From contig NZ_JAAORL010000002.1 of assembly GCF_017696015.1 (NCBI RefSeq), forward strand, positions 496,001-560,000: a DNA stretch of 64,000 bases, in the 5' to 3' direction. The notes under the pieces were generated by a model. The model worked only from the letters and a program-made list of their open reading frames with translations. It had not been told where the DNA came from and ran no database searches. Source of the stretch: Prochlorococcus marinus CUG1415 (GTDB lineage: Bacteria > Cyanobacteriota > Cyanobacteriia > PCC-6307 > Cyanobiaceae). Position numbers and translations under genes: made by a program. Below are positions 1 to 8,428 of the stretch, piece after piece. Position 1 is the stretch's first letter. Each line of letters begins with the position of its first letter.

Positions 1-228
1 AGCGTTAATGTTTCTTTTATCTCTTCTGAAGTCGACTAATCTATATTGCCTTTTGTGACCTCCTCCTCTATGACGACAAGTAATAACTCCACGATTATTC
101 CTGCCTTTAACTCTATGTTTTGAAACTATTAATGATCTCTCAGGTTTTGCACTTGTTATTTCACTAAAGTCAGTAACTACTCTCTGCCTAGTGCCAGGTG
201 TATAAGGTTTAAATTTACGAATTGCCAT
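1..228 (-). CDS. rplB: 50S ribosomal protein L2 (rplB), 5' part only
   Basis: The first 76 residues of ribosomal protein L2 read leftward off the window edge, beginning [14 protein letters not shown], the usual bacterial and plastid L2 N-terminus. The visible part also has the basic RNA-binding stretch around [21 protein letters not shown]2 is a 23S rRNA-binding protein needed for subunit association and peptidyl transfer. It follows rplW with 12 bp between them, in the canonical order rplC-rplD-rplW-rplB. The ATG is at 226-228. The C-terminal part lies outside the window. Confidence 0.97.
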   Translation of the reverse strand, partial: MAIRKFKPYTPGTRQRVVTDFSEITSAKPERSLIVSKHRVKGRNNRGVITCRHRGGGHKRQYRLVDFRRDKRNINA

Positions 229-240
229 GATTAAAACTCC

Positions 241-543
241 TTAAGATTCTGGAAATAGTTGGATTTTGTCTCCTTCAGCAAGACGTACAATTGCCTTCTT
301 GACCTGAGAACGTTTACCGGAAAACTTCCCGACTCTTCTAGTTCTCCTAGGAGGATTCATAGTGCTAACTCCTATGACTTTAACACTGAACAAGGCTTCT
401 ATAGCTGCCTTTATTTGTGGCTTTGCCGCTCTATGATCTACTTCAAAAGTATATTGGTTAATATCTAGTGCGTTTGTAGCTTTCTCAGTAATAACTGGCT
501 TTCGTATTACATCTGCTAAACGAGAAGAGAATAATTTACTCAT
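241..543 (-). CDS. rplW: 50S ribosomal protein L23
   Basis: A 100-residue protein of normal L23 length. It has the family's N-terminal [10 protein letters not shown] segment (residues 14-23) and the basic [21 protein letters not shown] stretch that contacts 23S rRNA. L23 sits at the peptide exit tunnel and docks trigger factor and SRP. Its start overlaps the rplD stop by 4 bp, so the two are probably translationally coupled, and rplB follows at once. Confidence 0.97.
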   Translation of the reverse strand: MSKLFSSRLADVIRKPVITEKATNALDINQYTFEVDHRAAKPQIKAAIEALFSVKVIGVSTMNPPRRTRRVGKFSGKRSQVKKAIVRLAEGDKIQLFPES

Positions 544-1172
544 GATGCATAAACCTCCTGAATTTTATTTATCGCTGATTGACCTATTACCAATTTATTA
601 GCATTGAGAATATCAAATACATTTAATTGATCGGCGGCTATTAATTTTACTTTTTCAATATTATTGATGGATTTTTTTATGACATCGGACGGACTATCAA
701 GAATAACCAAGACTTTTTCAGTTTTTTGTATACCTAATCGAGCAAGGCCATTGATAATGTCACTTGTTTTAGGCTGCTTTAGAGTAGATCCAAAATCTTC
801 AACAGCCTTCATATCAGATACTCTGGACATTAGTGCTGTTCTAAGAGCTAATCTACGTTCCTTACGATTCATATCAAGATTGTAAGAACGTGGCTTGGGT
901 CCAAAAATAATTCCGCCACCAGGTCTTAAGGGTGTTCTTATTGATCCTTGACGAGCTCTTCCTGTACCTTTCTGTTTGTATGGCTTTCTACCTCCCCCAC
1001 GTACTTCAGATCTTGTCAAAGTTGATGCTGTCCCTTGTCTTTTATTTGCTAGCTGCCTAAGGACTGCTCTATGGATTAAGTCTGCAGAAGAAGTTTCTTT
1101 AGCAACCGCTAAATCAAGAGTAACTTTACCTGATTTTTGACCATCCCACTTAAGAGTTTCTAGTGTTTTCAT
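540..1172 (-). CDS. rplD: 50S ribosomal protein L4
   Basis: A 210-residue protein, the normal L4 length. The long extended loop that reaches into the exit tunnel is recognisable by [19 protein letters not shown] around residues 60-78. L4 helps 50S assembly. In E. coli it also represses its own S10 operon, but nothing here shows whether that holds in this organism. The start overlaps rplC by 4 bp and the stop overlaps rplW by 4 bp. Confidence 0.97.
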   Translation of the reverse strand: MKTLETLKWDGQKSGKVTLDLAVAKETSSADLIHRAVLRQLANKRQGTASTLTRSEVRGGGRKPYKQKGTGRARQGSIRTPLRPGGGIIFGPKPRSYNLDMNRKERRLALRTALMSRVSDMKAVEDFGSTLKQPKTSDIINGLARLGIQKTEKVLVILDSPSDVIKKSINNIEKVKLIAADQLNVFDILNANKLVIGQSAINKIQEVYAS

Positions 1173-1822
1173 GATTTTTCACCTCCTTTTTTGCCTACAA
1201 CATTGTTTGGCTTAATGTTGACAATTGAGCCAGGCTTACCTGGGACAGAACCCTTTACTACAAGCAAATTTTTCTGATCATCAATTTTTAGAACTAACAA
1301 ACCTTTAGTAGTTATCTGTTTTCCTCCGTATCTTCCTGCCATTCTTTTCCCAGGATAAATTCTGCCTGGAGTTGTTCCTGCTCCTGTAGATCCAGGTGCT
1401 CTATGATTTTTTGAACCATGACTCATAGGACCTCTGCTAAAACCATGTCTTTTCTGATAACCAGCAAAACCTCTACCCATAGATTTGCCACTGATATCAA
1501 CTTTTTGACCAACCTCAAAGTTTTTTACAGTTATTTTATTTCCGATTTCATAAGATGTAGTTTCTTCAACCCTATATTCTTTCAAATGCTTTAAAAGTTC
1601 TTCACCTGATTTCAACAAATGTCCCTTTTCAGGTTTACTTATATGCTTCTCTTTGGACAAGCCATAACCTATTTGAACGGCAGTATAACCATCCAAAGCG
1701 GCAGTTTTCAATTGCGTGATACGGCAAGGACCAGCTTCAATAAGAGTAACTGGTACAGCATTACCTTTGTCGTCGAAAAGCTGGGACATGCCCAATTTCT
1801 TTCCTAAAATTCCTATAGACAT
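1169..1822 (-). CDS. rplC: 50S ribosomal protein L3
   Basis: A 217-residue L3 protein starting [20 protein letters not shown]. The highly conserved central part runs through [20 protein letters not shown] and [16 protein letters not shown]3 is an early 50S assembly protein near the peptidyl transferase centre. It is the first gene of this operon, because rpsJ is not upstream as it is in enterobacteria. A 284-bp divergent gap separates it from ndhN and must hold the operon promoter. Confidence 0.97.
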   Translation of the reverse strand: MSIGILGKKLGMSQLFDDKGNAVPVTLIEAGPCRITQLKTAALDGYTAVQIGYGLSKEKHISKPEKGHLLKSGEELLKHLKEYRVEETTSYEIGNKITVKNFEVGQKVDISGKSMGRGFAGYQKRHGFSRGPMSHGSKNHRAPGSTGAGTTPGRIYPGKRMAGRYGGKQITTKGLLVLKIDDQKNLLVVKGSVPGKPGSIVNIKPNNVVGKKGGEKS

Positions 1823-2106
1823 AAGACTAAGTTAGGCTAGCTAGTAATGATTTTTCAATTATCTAAACCTTTCAGTTATTAAGATGTAGTTAATAAAAAA
1901 AACAATTAATTAATAAGGTTGAGACTTATCTAAAAACTTAGATAGTTTCTCTTGGGATAAACCCTCCTGAATTTTTTAACGAAACGCTAAAAATGTGAAA
2001 TTTTGTAGAGGCTCGGCTAGCTTGCGAGCTTAAAAATTCACTGAATTACAATTCTACATCATCAAGTACCATAAAATAAAATAAAATAGAAATAAAGGAA
2101 TTTTTT
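1823..2106. promoter_or_regulatory. Divergent intergenic region rplC / ndhN with two inverted repeats
   Basis: This 284-bp gap has to contain promoters for both the ribosomal operon (leftward) and ndhN-ldpA (rightward). Two inverted repeats stand out. One is TATCTAA-AAAC-TTAGATA at 1927-1944, about 105 bp upstream of rplC. The other is AGGCTCG / CGAGCTT (2009-2015 with 2025-2031, one G-T wobble) around a 9-nt loop. Neither is followed by a T-run on either strand, so they are not obvious terminators. They could be leader structures or part of a small RNA. I see no convincing ORF in the gap. Confidence 0.4.
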
Positions 2107-2583
2107 ATGCCATTACTTCTCACAGGGAAAAAGTTTCATAACGATTTAAAAACTAACAAATGTATTGCAATGTTTGCTCCTCTTGAAGGTGGTTATGAAA
2201 CCCGTCTTTTGCGGAGAATGAGGGCCAAAGGCTTTAAAACTTTTATAACCTCAGCAAGAGGGCTTGGAGATCCAGAAGTATTCTTGCTCAAATTACATGG
2301 CGTTAGACCACCTCACCTTGGTCATCAAAGCGTAGGAAGAAATGGAGCACTTGGGGAAGTTCAACAAGTAATCCCACAAGCTTCTGAGTTATTTAATGAA
2401 AATGATAAAAATAAATTACTTTGGTTACTAGAAGGTCAAGTATTGTCTAAATCTGAATTAGAGAGCTTAATAGATATTTGCTCTAAAGATAACAAACTAA
2501 CAATTGTTGTTGAAATGGGGGGTTCAAGAAAACTTGAATGGAAGCCATTAAGTGATTATATTTTGGATGAATTTGAAAGCTAA
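2107..2583 (+). CDS. ndhN: NAD(P)H-quinone oxidoreductase subunit N
   Basis: A 158-residue soluble protein matching cyanobacterial NdhN, beginning [18 protein letters not shown] and containing the conserved [15 protein letters not shown] and [18 protein letters not shown] segments. NdhN is one of the peripheral subunits specific to photosynthetic NDH-1, which passes electrons from ferredoxin to plastoquinone in respiration and cyclic flow. It lies on the stromal side of thylakoid NDH-1. ldpA follows after 5 bp, so the pair is probably one transcript. Confidence 0.93.
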   Translation: MPLLLTGKKFHNDLKTNKCIAMFAPLEGGYETRLLRRMRAKGFKTFITSARGLGDPEVFLLKLHGVRPPHLGHQSVGRNGALGEVQQVIPQASELFNENDKNKLLWLLEGQVLSKSELESLIDICSKDNKLTIVVEMGGSRKLEWKPLSDYILDEFES

Positions 2584-2588
2584 ATTGT

Positions 2589-3587
2589 TTGATTAAAACC
2601 AAGAATAAAAAAGATAAATGGATTAAGTTCATTTGTGGTGCAAGTAATGAAGATATTGTTGCTATTGAAGATTTATGTGCAATTTATACTGCTGCTGGTG
2701 TCGACTACATAGATGTTGCCGCAGAAGAATCTATAGTTCATGCAGCAAAAAAAGGAATCGAGTGGGCGAAACAAGTCTCTAAAAACTCCCCTGGATTAAT
2801 GATAAGCATTAGTGATGGTAATGATATCCACTTTCGTAAAGCAAAATTTGATCCATTAAAATGTCCCCCTCATTGTCCAAGACCTTGCGAAAAAGTATGC
2901 CCAACCAATGCAATTGATAATTCTGGGATCAAAGAAAGTAAATGTTATGGATGTGGAAGATGTTTAAATAGCTGTCCCCTAAATCTAATTAGTGAATATG
3001 AATATAATTTGTCAAAAGATGATTTAGCATCAACACTTCAAAAAATAAAGCCTGATGCAGTAGAAATTCATACAGATATCAATCGCATTGATTCATTTAT
3101 AAAAGTTGTCAGTACACTTAAAAGTTCTGAAACAAAATTGAAAAACATATCTATCAGTTGTGGATTACATCAATCTGTCAAAAATTCACAAGGGCCCGAA
3201 GATCTTTTAAAAGCTATTTGGGTAAGATATGAAATTCTTAATGAACTGAATATTCCACTTATTTGGCAGCTGGATGGCCGGCCAATGTCTGGTGATCTTG
3301 CTCCAGCCACAAGCAAAGATGCAGTTAAGTTGTTCGAAAGAATCGGTCCAGATCTTCCACCTGGATTAATTCAATTAGCAGGCGGAACAAATGAAAAAAC
3401 TCATGAATTTTTGAATTCAAACAATCTTCCAGATGGAATAGCATTTGGAAGTTCTGCAAGGAAAATTATGCAGCCTCTCATTGATTTTGCTCACAAAAAT
3501 AACAAAAGACTCTACGATTATCCTGAAAGAATGGCTTTAGCTATCAAAAAAGCTCAAAAATTTCTAGAGCCATGGAAAATGAGCTAA
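2589..3587 (+). CDS. ldpA: LdpA-type iron-sulfur protein (light-dependent period)
   Basis: A 332-residue protein with two ferredoxin-like cysteine clusters. The first is C92, C96, C100 and C104 (CX3CX3CX3CP). The second is C119, C122, C125 and C129 (CX2CX2CX3CP). The C-terminal part has a barrel-like pattern (QLDGRPMSGDL, IQLAGGTNEKT). In Synechococcus elongatus, LdpA is an Fe-S protein that passes redox and light information to the circadian clock. The start is TTG at 2589, with no in-frame ATG before it. It is adjacent to ndhN, another electron-transport gene. The family call is firm; the clock role in this organism is inference. Confidence 0.9.
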   Translation: MIKTKNKKDKWIKFICGASNEDIVAIEDLCAIYTAAGVDYIDVAAEESIVHAAKKGIEWAKQVSKNSPGLMISISDGNDIHFRKAKFDPLKCPPHCPRPCEKVCPTNAIDNSGIKESKCYGCGRCLNSCPLNLISEYEYNLSKDDLASTLQKIKPDAVEIHTDINRIDSFIKVVSTLKSSETKLKNISISCGLHQSVKNSQGPEDLLKAIWVRYEILNELNIPLIWQLDGRPMSGDLAPATSKDAVKLFERIGPDLPPGLIQLAGGTNEKTHEFLNSNNLPDGIAFGSSARKIMQPLIDFAHKNNKRLYDYPERMALAIKKAQKFLEPWKMS

Positions 3588-3691
3588 TTCAAATAATATT
3601 TTTTATTTTTAAACTCTTTTCCTTATTTATAAAAAACTTTGTATTTTTTTGATAGAAAAAAATCTTTTCATGTATTAAAATAGTAATCCAA

Positions 3692-3763
3692 TGGGCCGTC
3701 GCCAAGTGGTAAGGCATCGGGTTTTGGTCTCGACATTCCTAGGTTCGAATCCTAGCGGCCCAG
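3692..3763 (+). tRNA. tRNA-Gln (UUG)
   Basis: A 72-nt cloverleaf. The acceptor stem TGGGCCG pairs with CGGCCCA, including the U1-A72 pair typical of tRNA-Gln. The anticodon loop TTTTGGT gives anticodon TTG, and the T-loop is TTCGAAT. The discriminator base is G. No CCA is encoded. It lies 16 bp before the HAD gene. Confidence 0.96.
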
Positions 3764-3779
3764 TTCTAACATTTAATTA

Positions 3780-4556
3780 GTGTCTGCTCAAAAAGTAATT
3801 CTATTTGATTTTGATGGAGTTATAGTCGATGGAATGAATGAATATTGGCATAGTTCTTTGCTGGCCTGTGAAAAATATTTAAAATCTCCATACATCAGTG
3901 TTGATCAAAAACTTTATGAAAGAGTACCAAATACTTTCAAAGAAATTAGGCCTTGGGTTAAATATGGTTGGGAAATGGTTCTAATAGTTCACGAAATTAT
4001 AAAAACAGAAAATCCATTAAAAAATTTTAATAAAGATTATTTCATTAATAAATATCATCAAAATTGTCAGAGAATATTAAAAGATAATTTCTGGATTGCT
4101 GAAGATCTACAGAAAATATTAGATGAGTCTCGCAACTACCAAATTCATAAAGATTTTAAAAAGTGGGTGAATTTACACAATCCATTTTTTGAAGTTATAA
4201 ATTTTATAGAAGAATTAAAAAAAAGAGGAATCAAAACCGGAATAATAACCACAAAGGGGAAAATATTTGCAGAAAAAATTCTTCACCAATTAAATATCTG
4301 TCCAGAGTTTATATTTGGTTATGAGTCTGGAACAAAAATCAAAATAGCTGAAGAGCTTACTCAAGCATATGAAATTTTAGGATTCATAGAAGACAGAAAA
4401 AAAACTCTAATTGACATTAAACAAAATTCAAAAACTTGTCACATACCTTGCTTCCTCGCTGATTGGGGATATTTAAAAAACTCAGACAGATCTAATTTAA
4501 GTAATGACATCCAATTATTAAAATTAGTTGAACTAGATAATTTACTTGCAATTTAA
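3780..4556 (+). CDS. HAD-superfamily hydrolase
   Basis: A 258-residue haloacid-dehalogenase-fold protein. Motif I is DFDGV, with nucleophile D10 and acid D12. A motif II threonine occurs in GIITTKG near residue 155, and a motif IV-like FIEDRKKT comes near residue 205. A helical cap lies between motifs I and II. Such proteins are usually phosphatases of small phosphorylated metabolites; the substrate cannot be read from the sequence. The start is GTG at 3780, giving MSAQKVILFDFDG, 16 bp after tRNA-Gln. Confidence 0.8.
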   Translation: MSAQKVILFDFDGVIVDGMNEYWHSSLLACEKYLKSPYISVDQKLYERVPNTFKEIRPWVKYGWEMVLIVHEIIKTENPLKNFNKDYFINKYHQNCQRILKDNFWIAEDLQKILDESRNYQIHKDFKKWVNLHNPFFEVINFIEELKKRGIKTGIITTKGKIFAEKILHQLNICPEFIFGYESGTKIKIAEELTQAYEILGFIEDRKKTLIDIKQNSKTCHIPCFLADWGYLKNSDRSNLSNDIQLLKLVELDNLLAI

Positions 4557-4570
4557 AGATCATCAGCTAA

Positions 4571-4584
4571 AGTACAGGTGTACT
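4571..4584 (+). promoter_or_regulatory. LexA-binding site (SOS box) upstream of recA
   Basis: AGTACAGGTGTACT is a near-perfect palindrome that fits the published cyanobacterial LexA box RGTACNNNDGTWCB at every position. It lies 85 bp upstream of the recA ATG. Its last base is also the first base of a -10-like TATAGT (4584-4589), so bound LexA would block RNA polymerase. This is the only copy I noticed in the window. Confidence 0.85.
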
Positions 4585-4589
4585 ATAGT
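4584..4589 (+). promoter_or_regulatory. Candidate -10 element of the recA promoter
   Basis: TATAGT starts on the last base of the LexA box. It matches the TANNNT pattern and predicts a transcript start near 4596, leaving a leader of about 73 nt before recA. No good -35 element is visible, which is common in AT-rich picocyanobacterial promoters. Confidence 0.5.
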
Positions 4590-4668
4590 TTGTATTTATG
4601 AAGTTTGGTTTAAATAAAAATTTCCAAATTTAGAATAATTACAAGAACTTTAATCGATAAATCAAACA

Positions 4669-5766
4669 ATGAGTCTTGAAGAAAAGAAAAAAACTGAATC
4701 AAGAGAAAAAGAGAAGGCATTAAGTCTTGTCTTAGGTCAAATAGAACGAAATTTTGGACGAGGGTCAATAATGAGACTTGGCGACGCATCAAGAATGAAA
4801 GTAGAAACAATTTCTACAGGGGCACTCACATTAGATTTAGCATTAGGAGGAGGCTATCCAAAAGGAAGAGTAGTAGAAATATACGGACCAGAAAGTTCAG
4901 GAAAAACTACATTAACTCTTCACGCAATAGCAGAAGTCCAAAAAAATGGAGGAGTAGCTGCGTTTGTAGATGCTGAGCATGCACTTGATCCAGTTTATGC
5001 AGCCTCTTTAGGGGTTGATGTTGAAAATTTGCTAGTTTCACAACCAGATACTGGTGAAATGGCTCTAGAAATAGTTGATCAGCTTATAAGATCGAGTGCA
5101 GTAGATCTCGTCGTTGTTGACTCGGTAGCAGCACTAACTCCAAGAGCCGAGATAGAAGGAGAGATGGGAGATCACGTAATTGGAAGCCAAGCAAGACTAA
5201 TGAGTCAAGCAATGAGAAAAATAACTGGGAACATTGGCAAATCTGGATGTACAGTAATATTCCTTAATCAATTACGCTTAAAAATCGGTGTTACATATGG
5301 CAATCCAGAAACAACAACAGGAGGGAATGCATTGAAATTTTATGCCTCAGTGAGACTTGATATCAGAAGAATTCAAACACTTAAAAGAGGTACCGAAGAA
5401 TACGGCATAAGAGCAAAAGTGAAAGTAGCAAAAAACAAAGTTGCACCGCCATTTAGAATTGCAGAATTTGATATTCTCTTCGGGAAAGGTATTAGTACAA
5501 CAGGGTGTTTATTAGATTTAGCAGAGGAGACTAACATTATAATAAGGAGAGGGGCTTGGTATAGTTATGAAGGAGAAAATATTGGACAAGGAAGAGATAA
5601 TACAATTATTTGGCTTGATCAAAACTTAGAAATTAAAAATCAAGTAGAATCTATTGTTAAAGAGAAATTAACAGAAGGTACTGAAGTAAGCTCTAATTCA
5701 ATGAAAGCCTTAAATAGCAATCCTGCTAATACAATCGCTGTTAATGAAATAAAAACAGTAGCTTAG
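4669..5766 (+). CDS. recA: Recombinase RecA
   Basis: A 365-residue RecA with Walker A GPESSGKT at residues 73-80, a Walker B region ([10 protein letters not shown]), the conserved [16 protein letters not shown] segment and the standard core length. The C-terminal 35 residues are polar and variable. RecA forms ATP-dependent filaments on single-stranded DNA for recombination and repair, and it triggers LexA self-cleavage. The SOS box upstream indicates classic damage control. It converges on the DUF2839 gene with only 2 bp between the stop codons. Confidence 0.98.
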   Translation: MSLEEKKKTESREKEKALSLVLGQIERNFGRGSIMRLGDASRMKVETISTGALTLDLALGGGYPKGRVVEIYGPESSGKTTLTLHAIAEVQKNGGVAAFVDAEHALDPVYAASLGVDVENLLVSQPDTGEMALEIVDQLIRSSAVDLVVVDSVAALTPRAEIEGEMGDHVIGSQARLMSQAMRKITGNIGKSGCTVIFLNQLRLKIGVTYGNPETTTGGNALKFYASVRLDIRRIQTLKRGTEEYGIRAKVKVAKNKVAPPFRIAEFDILFGKGISTTGCLLDLAEETNIIIRRGAWYSYEGENIGQGRDNTIIWLDQNLEIKNQVESIVKEKLTEGTEVSSNSMKALNSNPANTIAVNEIKTVA

Positions 5767-5768
5767 TT

Positions 5769-6014
5769 TTATAAAGAATCAGCCAAAGTCCACCACCCTG
5801 CCGCAGGCCCTATAAATCTGACTACAACCCATAAAATCACTAACCCACCAATCCCAAACCAGCTAGCTTTAATACTTAATTTAATTAAGCTATCTTTTTG
5901 ATTAATTGTAAAGGGGAGCCATTCAAATAATCTTGGGGACTCGTCAAATTTAATTTGAGTATTCTTTTTTTTTGGAGGTAAACCAATTGTTTTACGTCTT
6001 TTTGCTTCTCCCAT
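5769..6014 (-). CDS. DUF2839 small membrane protein
   Basis: An 81-residue protein starting MGEAKRRKTIGLPPKKK, the N-terminus of a small cyanobacterial family known as DUF2839. The first 20 residues are strongly basic. One hydrophobic segment at about residues 51-70 should cross the membrane. Function is unknown. It sits downstream of the DinG-like gene on the same strand (30 bp apart) and converges on recA. Confidence 0.75.
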   Translation of the reverse strand: MGEAKRRKTIGLPPKKKNTQIKFDESPRLFEWLPFTINQKDSLIKLSIKASWFGIGGLVILWVVVRFIGPAAGWWTLADSL

Positions 6015-6044
6015 ATTTATTTAAGTTATTTACAAAATCATAAA

Positions 6045-7493
6045 CTAATCAAAAGGTAACATATATTTAATTTGTTTTGCGGGTTGTATATTTTGCAAAA
6101 GTACTCTTCCCCAGTGTCTTTTATTTGCTCTTCCGTCTAAAATTATTAACTTACCTGCATTTCTTCTTAAAGGTGAAATAGATCTTTCTATTTTTAATCT
6201 GGCTTGAGGAAGAAAAAAGTCTCTAAACCAATCTTGAGAAAGTTTTTTATTATAAGAAACTATCATTGCATTAATAGGTTCTGACATATTCGCTAAAGGA
6301 AGTAAAGGAATGATAATTTGTTCTGGAATTTCTATTAAATAAGAATTCATAATCCACCAATCAAAACTAGAGCAAAGAATTTCATTATTACGAGATGGAA
6401 TTGTCTCTAGCAAGACCCTCTTCCCATACTTAGAAGCTAATTCTGTGGCAAGGTTAGTTTTAAAATTAATATCGTCAGACAAAAATAAGGTTAAACCCTT
6501 TCTAAAAAGTATTAACTTTTTGCATTTATCTAAGGTTGAATTTGTAAAAAGAGGATGATTGGGAAGTAACTGTTTAGAGGGTATATATAATGAAATCTTT
6601 TTTTCTTCAAAATTACTTTTAAAATTAATAACCAAGTCAATATTTAAACTTTGCTTTTTAAGATACATTTGAAAGAAATTATCTTTTCTCAAAGCTGATA
6701 AAAAAACGAATTTATTTTTAGAAAAAAATTCATTCATTTGAGCTAGTTCATCAATTGGCTGCAAATACAGATTCCAATCTAGATTTGTATTATTTAATTT
6801 TACCCAACATGCCCAACCTTGCGATAATGCCTTGCTGACACTATAAAATTTATCAGAAAAAGAAGAATTTTCATGAAAAAAATTTGTTAAAAAACTTATT
6901 TCTTTTTCATCTAAATTTATATAACTATTTCCTAAAACTTTTCTCATAAAGAACTTTTTATTAAACAAATCATATACTTTAATAAATTCTTGATTTATGC
7001 ATTCAAATTCTTGAAAGTTTTTGGTCCAATCCTTTTTCAGTAAAGTAATCCTAAAATGGGTTCTGAGATCTTGTTTTATATCCTCTATTCCAGAATAAAC
7101 GATTCGATGATTTCTAAGATTAAGAGAATTGGGATCATTAAGGAAATCTTGAATTGTTATCAAGCGAACCAAATGATTTGCAAAAATAATTTGATCATTT
7201 TTTAAAATAAAATTAAATCCAAGATTTTTTAATAAATCAATCTGAAATTCTTTTATAAATTGAATTTTTTTTTCAGATAAAATAAAAGTTGAATTTTCTT
7301 CTTTTAAAAATAAAGAAATCAAAATTGGAGGCAACCAATCATGGGTAGAGAAAATTTCTGAATTAACTAGATATGTCGAATCATTTGAAATGCACTTGGA
7401 AATTATTCTCGCAAAAGAATATATGTGATCCCAATTAATACTTTGTTCTCTCAAAAAATTTTTCAAATATTGATGACTTAAGATTTCAAGCAT
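6045..7493 (-). CDS. Degenerate DinG/Rad3-like helicase homologue
   Basis: A 482-residue protein, shorter than typical DinG (about 640-700). The last 60 residues keep the pattern of a DinG-type helicase C-terminus: FFLPQARLKIERSISPLRR, then IILDGRANKRHWGRVLLQNI, comparable to the LPQA-LRLKQG-GRLIR and DPR-YG---L segments of that family. I find no GxGKT/S Walker A, no DEAH box, and no cysteine quartet for an Fe-S cluster. It may be a catalytically dead descendant. It is intact as an ORF, which suggests selection. Upstream is the divergent tyrA, 95 bp away. The family assignment is by eye and moderately secure. Confidence 0.6.
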   Translation of the reverse strand: MLEILSHQYLKNFLREQSINWDHIYSFARIISKCISNDSTYLVNSEIFSTHDWLPPILISLFLKEENSTFILSEKKIQFIKEFQIDLLKNLGFNFILKNDQIIFANHLVRLITIQDFLNDPNSLNLRNHRIVYSGIEDIKQDLRTHFRITLLKKDWTKNFQEFECINQEFIKVYDLFNKKFFMRKVLGNSYINLDEKEISFLTNFFHENSSFSDKFYSVSKALSQGWACWVKLNNTNLDWNLYLQPIDELAQMNEFFSKNKFVFLSALRKDNFFQMYLKKQSLNIDLVINFKSNFEEKKISLYIPSKQLLPNHPLFTNSTLDKCKKLILFRKGLTLFLSDDINFKTNLATELASKYGKRVLLETIPSRNNEILCSSFDWWIMNSYLIEIPEQIIIPLLPLANMSEPINAMIVSYNKKLSQDWFRDFFLPQARLKIERSISPLRRNAGKLIILDGRANKRHWGRVLLQNIQPAKQIKYMLPFD

Positions 7494-7588
7494 TTATAAT
7501 TTAATTAATTTCAAATACACACAAAATTTATGCCTCTAATATACAAAAAATTGTTATCAATATAAAAAAGTCTCGAATTAATCAATCT

Positions 7589-8428
7589 ATGAAAATTGGA
7601 ATAGTAGGATTAGGTTTAATTGGCGGATCATTAGGATTAAAACTCCAAAGTTTAAACCATACCATTTATGGAGTAGCAAATAATGAAGTTAATGAAAAAA
7701 AAGCAAAAGAAAAAAAGCTTGCAAATTTTGTTAGCTGTGAACTGAGCTTATTAAAACAATGTGAGCTCATAATTTTGGCATTGCCTATAAAAGATTTAAT
7801 AAATCCATCTAAGCAATTAGTAGCATCAATTCCAAAAGAAACAATAGTAACCGATGTTGGCTCTGTTAAAGAAACAATAGTAAATAAATGGGAAAATTTA
7901 CATCCTTTATTTATTGGATCACATCCAATGGCAGGTACAGAACAAAAAGGAGTTGATTCAGGTTTTGAAGATCTTTTTGAAAACGCAAAATGGATTATTA
8001 CCCCTACACAAAATAGTGATTGCAATGCAGTCAGGACTCTTTCTGAGCTAATAAAATCAATGAATTGTGAAATTTGCCAAGCTTCGCCAAAAGAACATGA
8101 TCAAGCAGTATCTTTAATTTCTCATTTGCCTATATTTTTAGCTTCTGCCCTAATAGAAACTGTAAATACAAAAAACAACCAATCTTTATTGGACCTCACA
8201 CAAAAACTCGCAGCTACAGGATTTGCTGACACTTCGAGAGTTGGCGGCGGCAATGCTCAATTAGGCATAGACTTAGCTATTAACAATCAGATGAATGTTT
8301 TAAATACCATAAATAATTTTAAAAATAAGCTGAATAAATTGGAATCTCTTATAAAGGAAAAAAATTGGGAGTTACTTTCTAAAAAACTTGCTGAAGCAAA
8401 AGAAATCAGAGGAAATTTTATAGATTAA
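7589..8428 (+). CDS. tyrA: Prephenate/arogenate dehydrogenase
   Basis: A 279-residue TyrA with an N-terminal Rossmann motif GLGLIGGS at residues 7-14 and the family segments GSHPMAGTEQKG and SLISHLPIFLASAL. It catalyses the oxidative decarboxylation that makes tyrosine from prephenate or arogenate; cyanobacterial forms generally prefer arogenate and NADP. It has no fused chorismate mutase or ACT domain. Its 3' end overlaps the crtD 3' end by 11 bp on the opposite strand. Confidence 0.93.
   Translation: MKIGIVGLGLIGGSLGLKLQSLNHTIYGVANNEVNEKKAKEKKLANFVSCELSLLKQCELIILALPIKDLINPSKQLVASIPKETIVTDVGSVKETIVNKWENLHPLFIGSHPMAGTEQKGVDSGFEDLFENAKWIITPTQNSDCNAVRTLSELIKSMNCEICQASPKEHDQAVSLISHLPIFLASALIETVNTKNNQSLLDLTQKLAATGFADTSRVGGGNAQLGIDLAINNQMNVLNTINNFKNKLNKLESLIKEKNWELLSKKLAEAKEIRGNFID

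Noticed and set aside
3588-3691. Terminator after ldpA.
   Set aside because: Only T- and A-runs without a stem are present.
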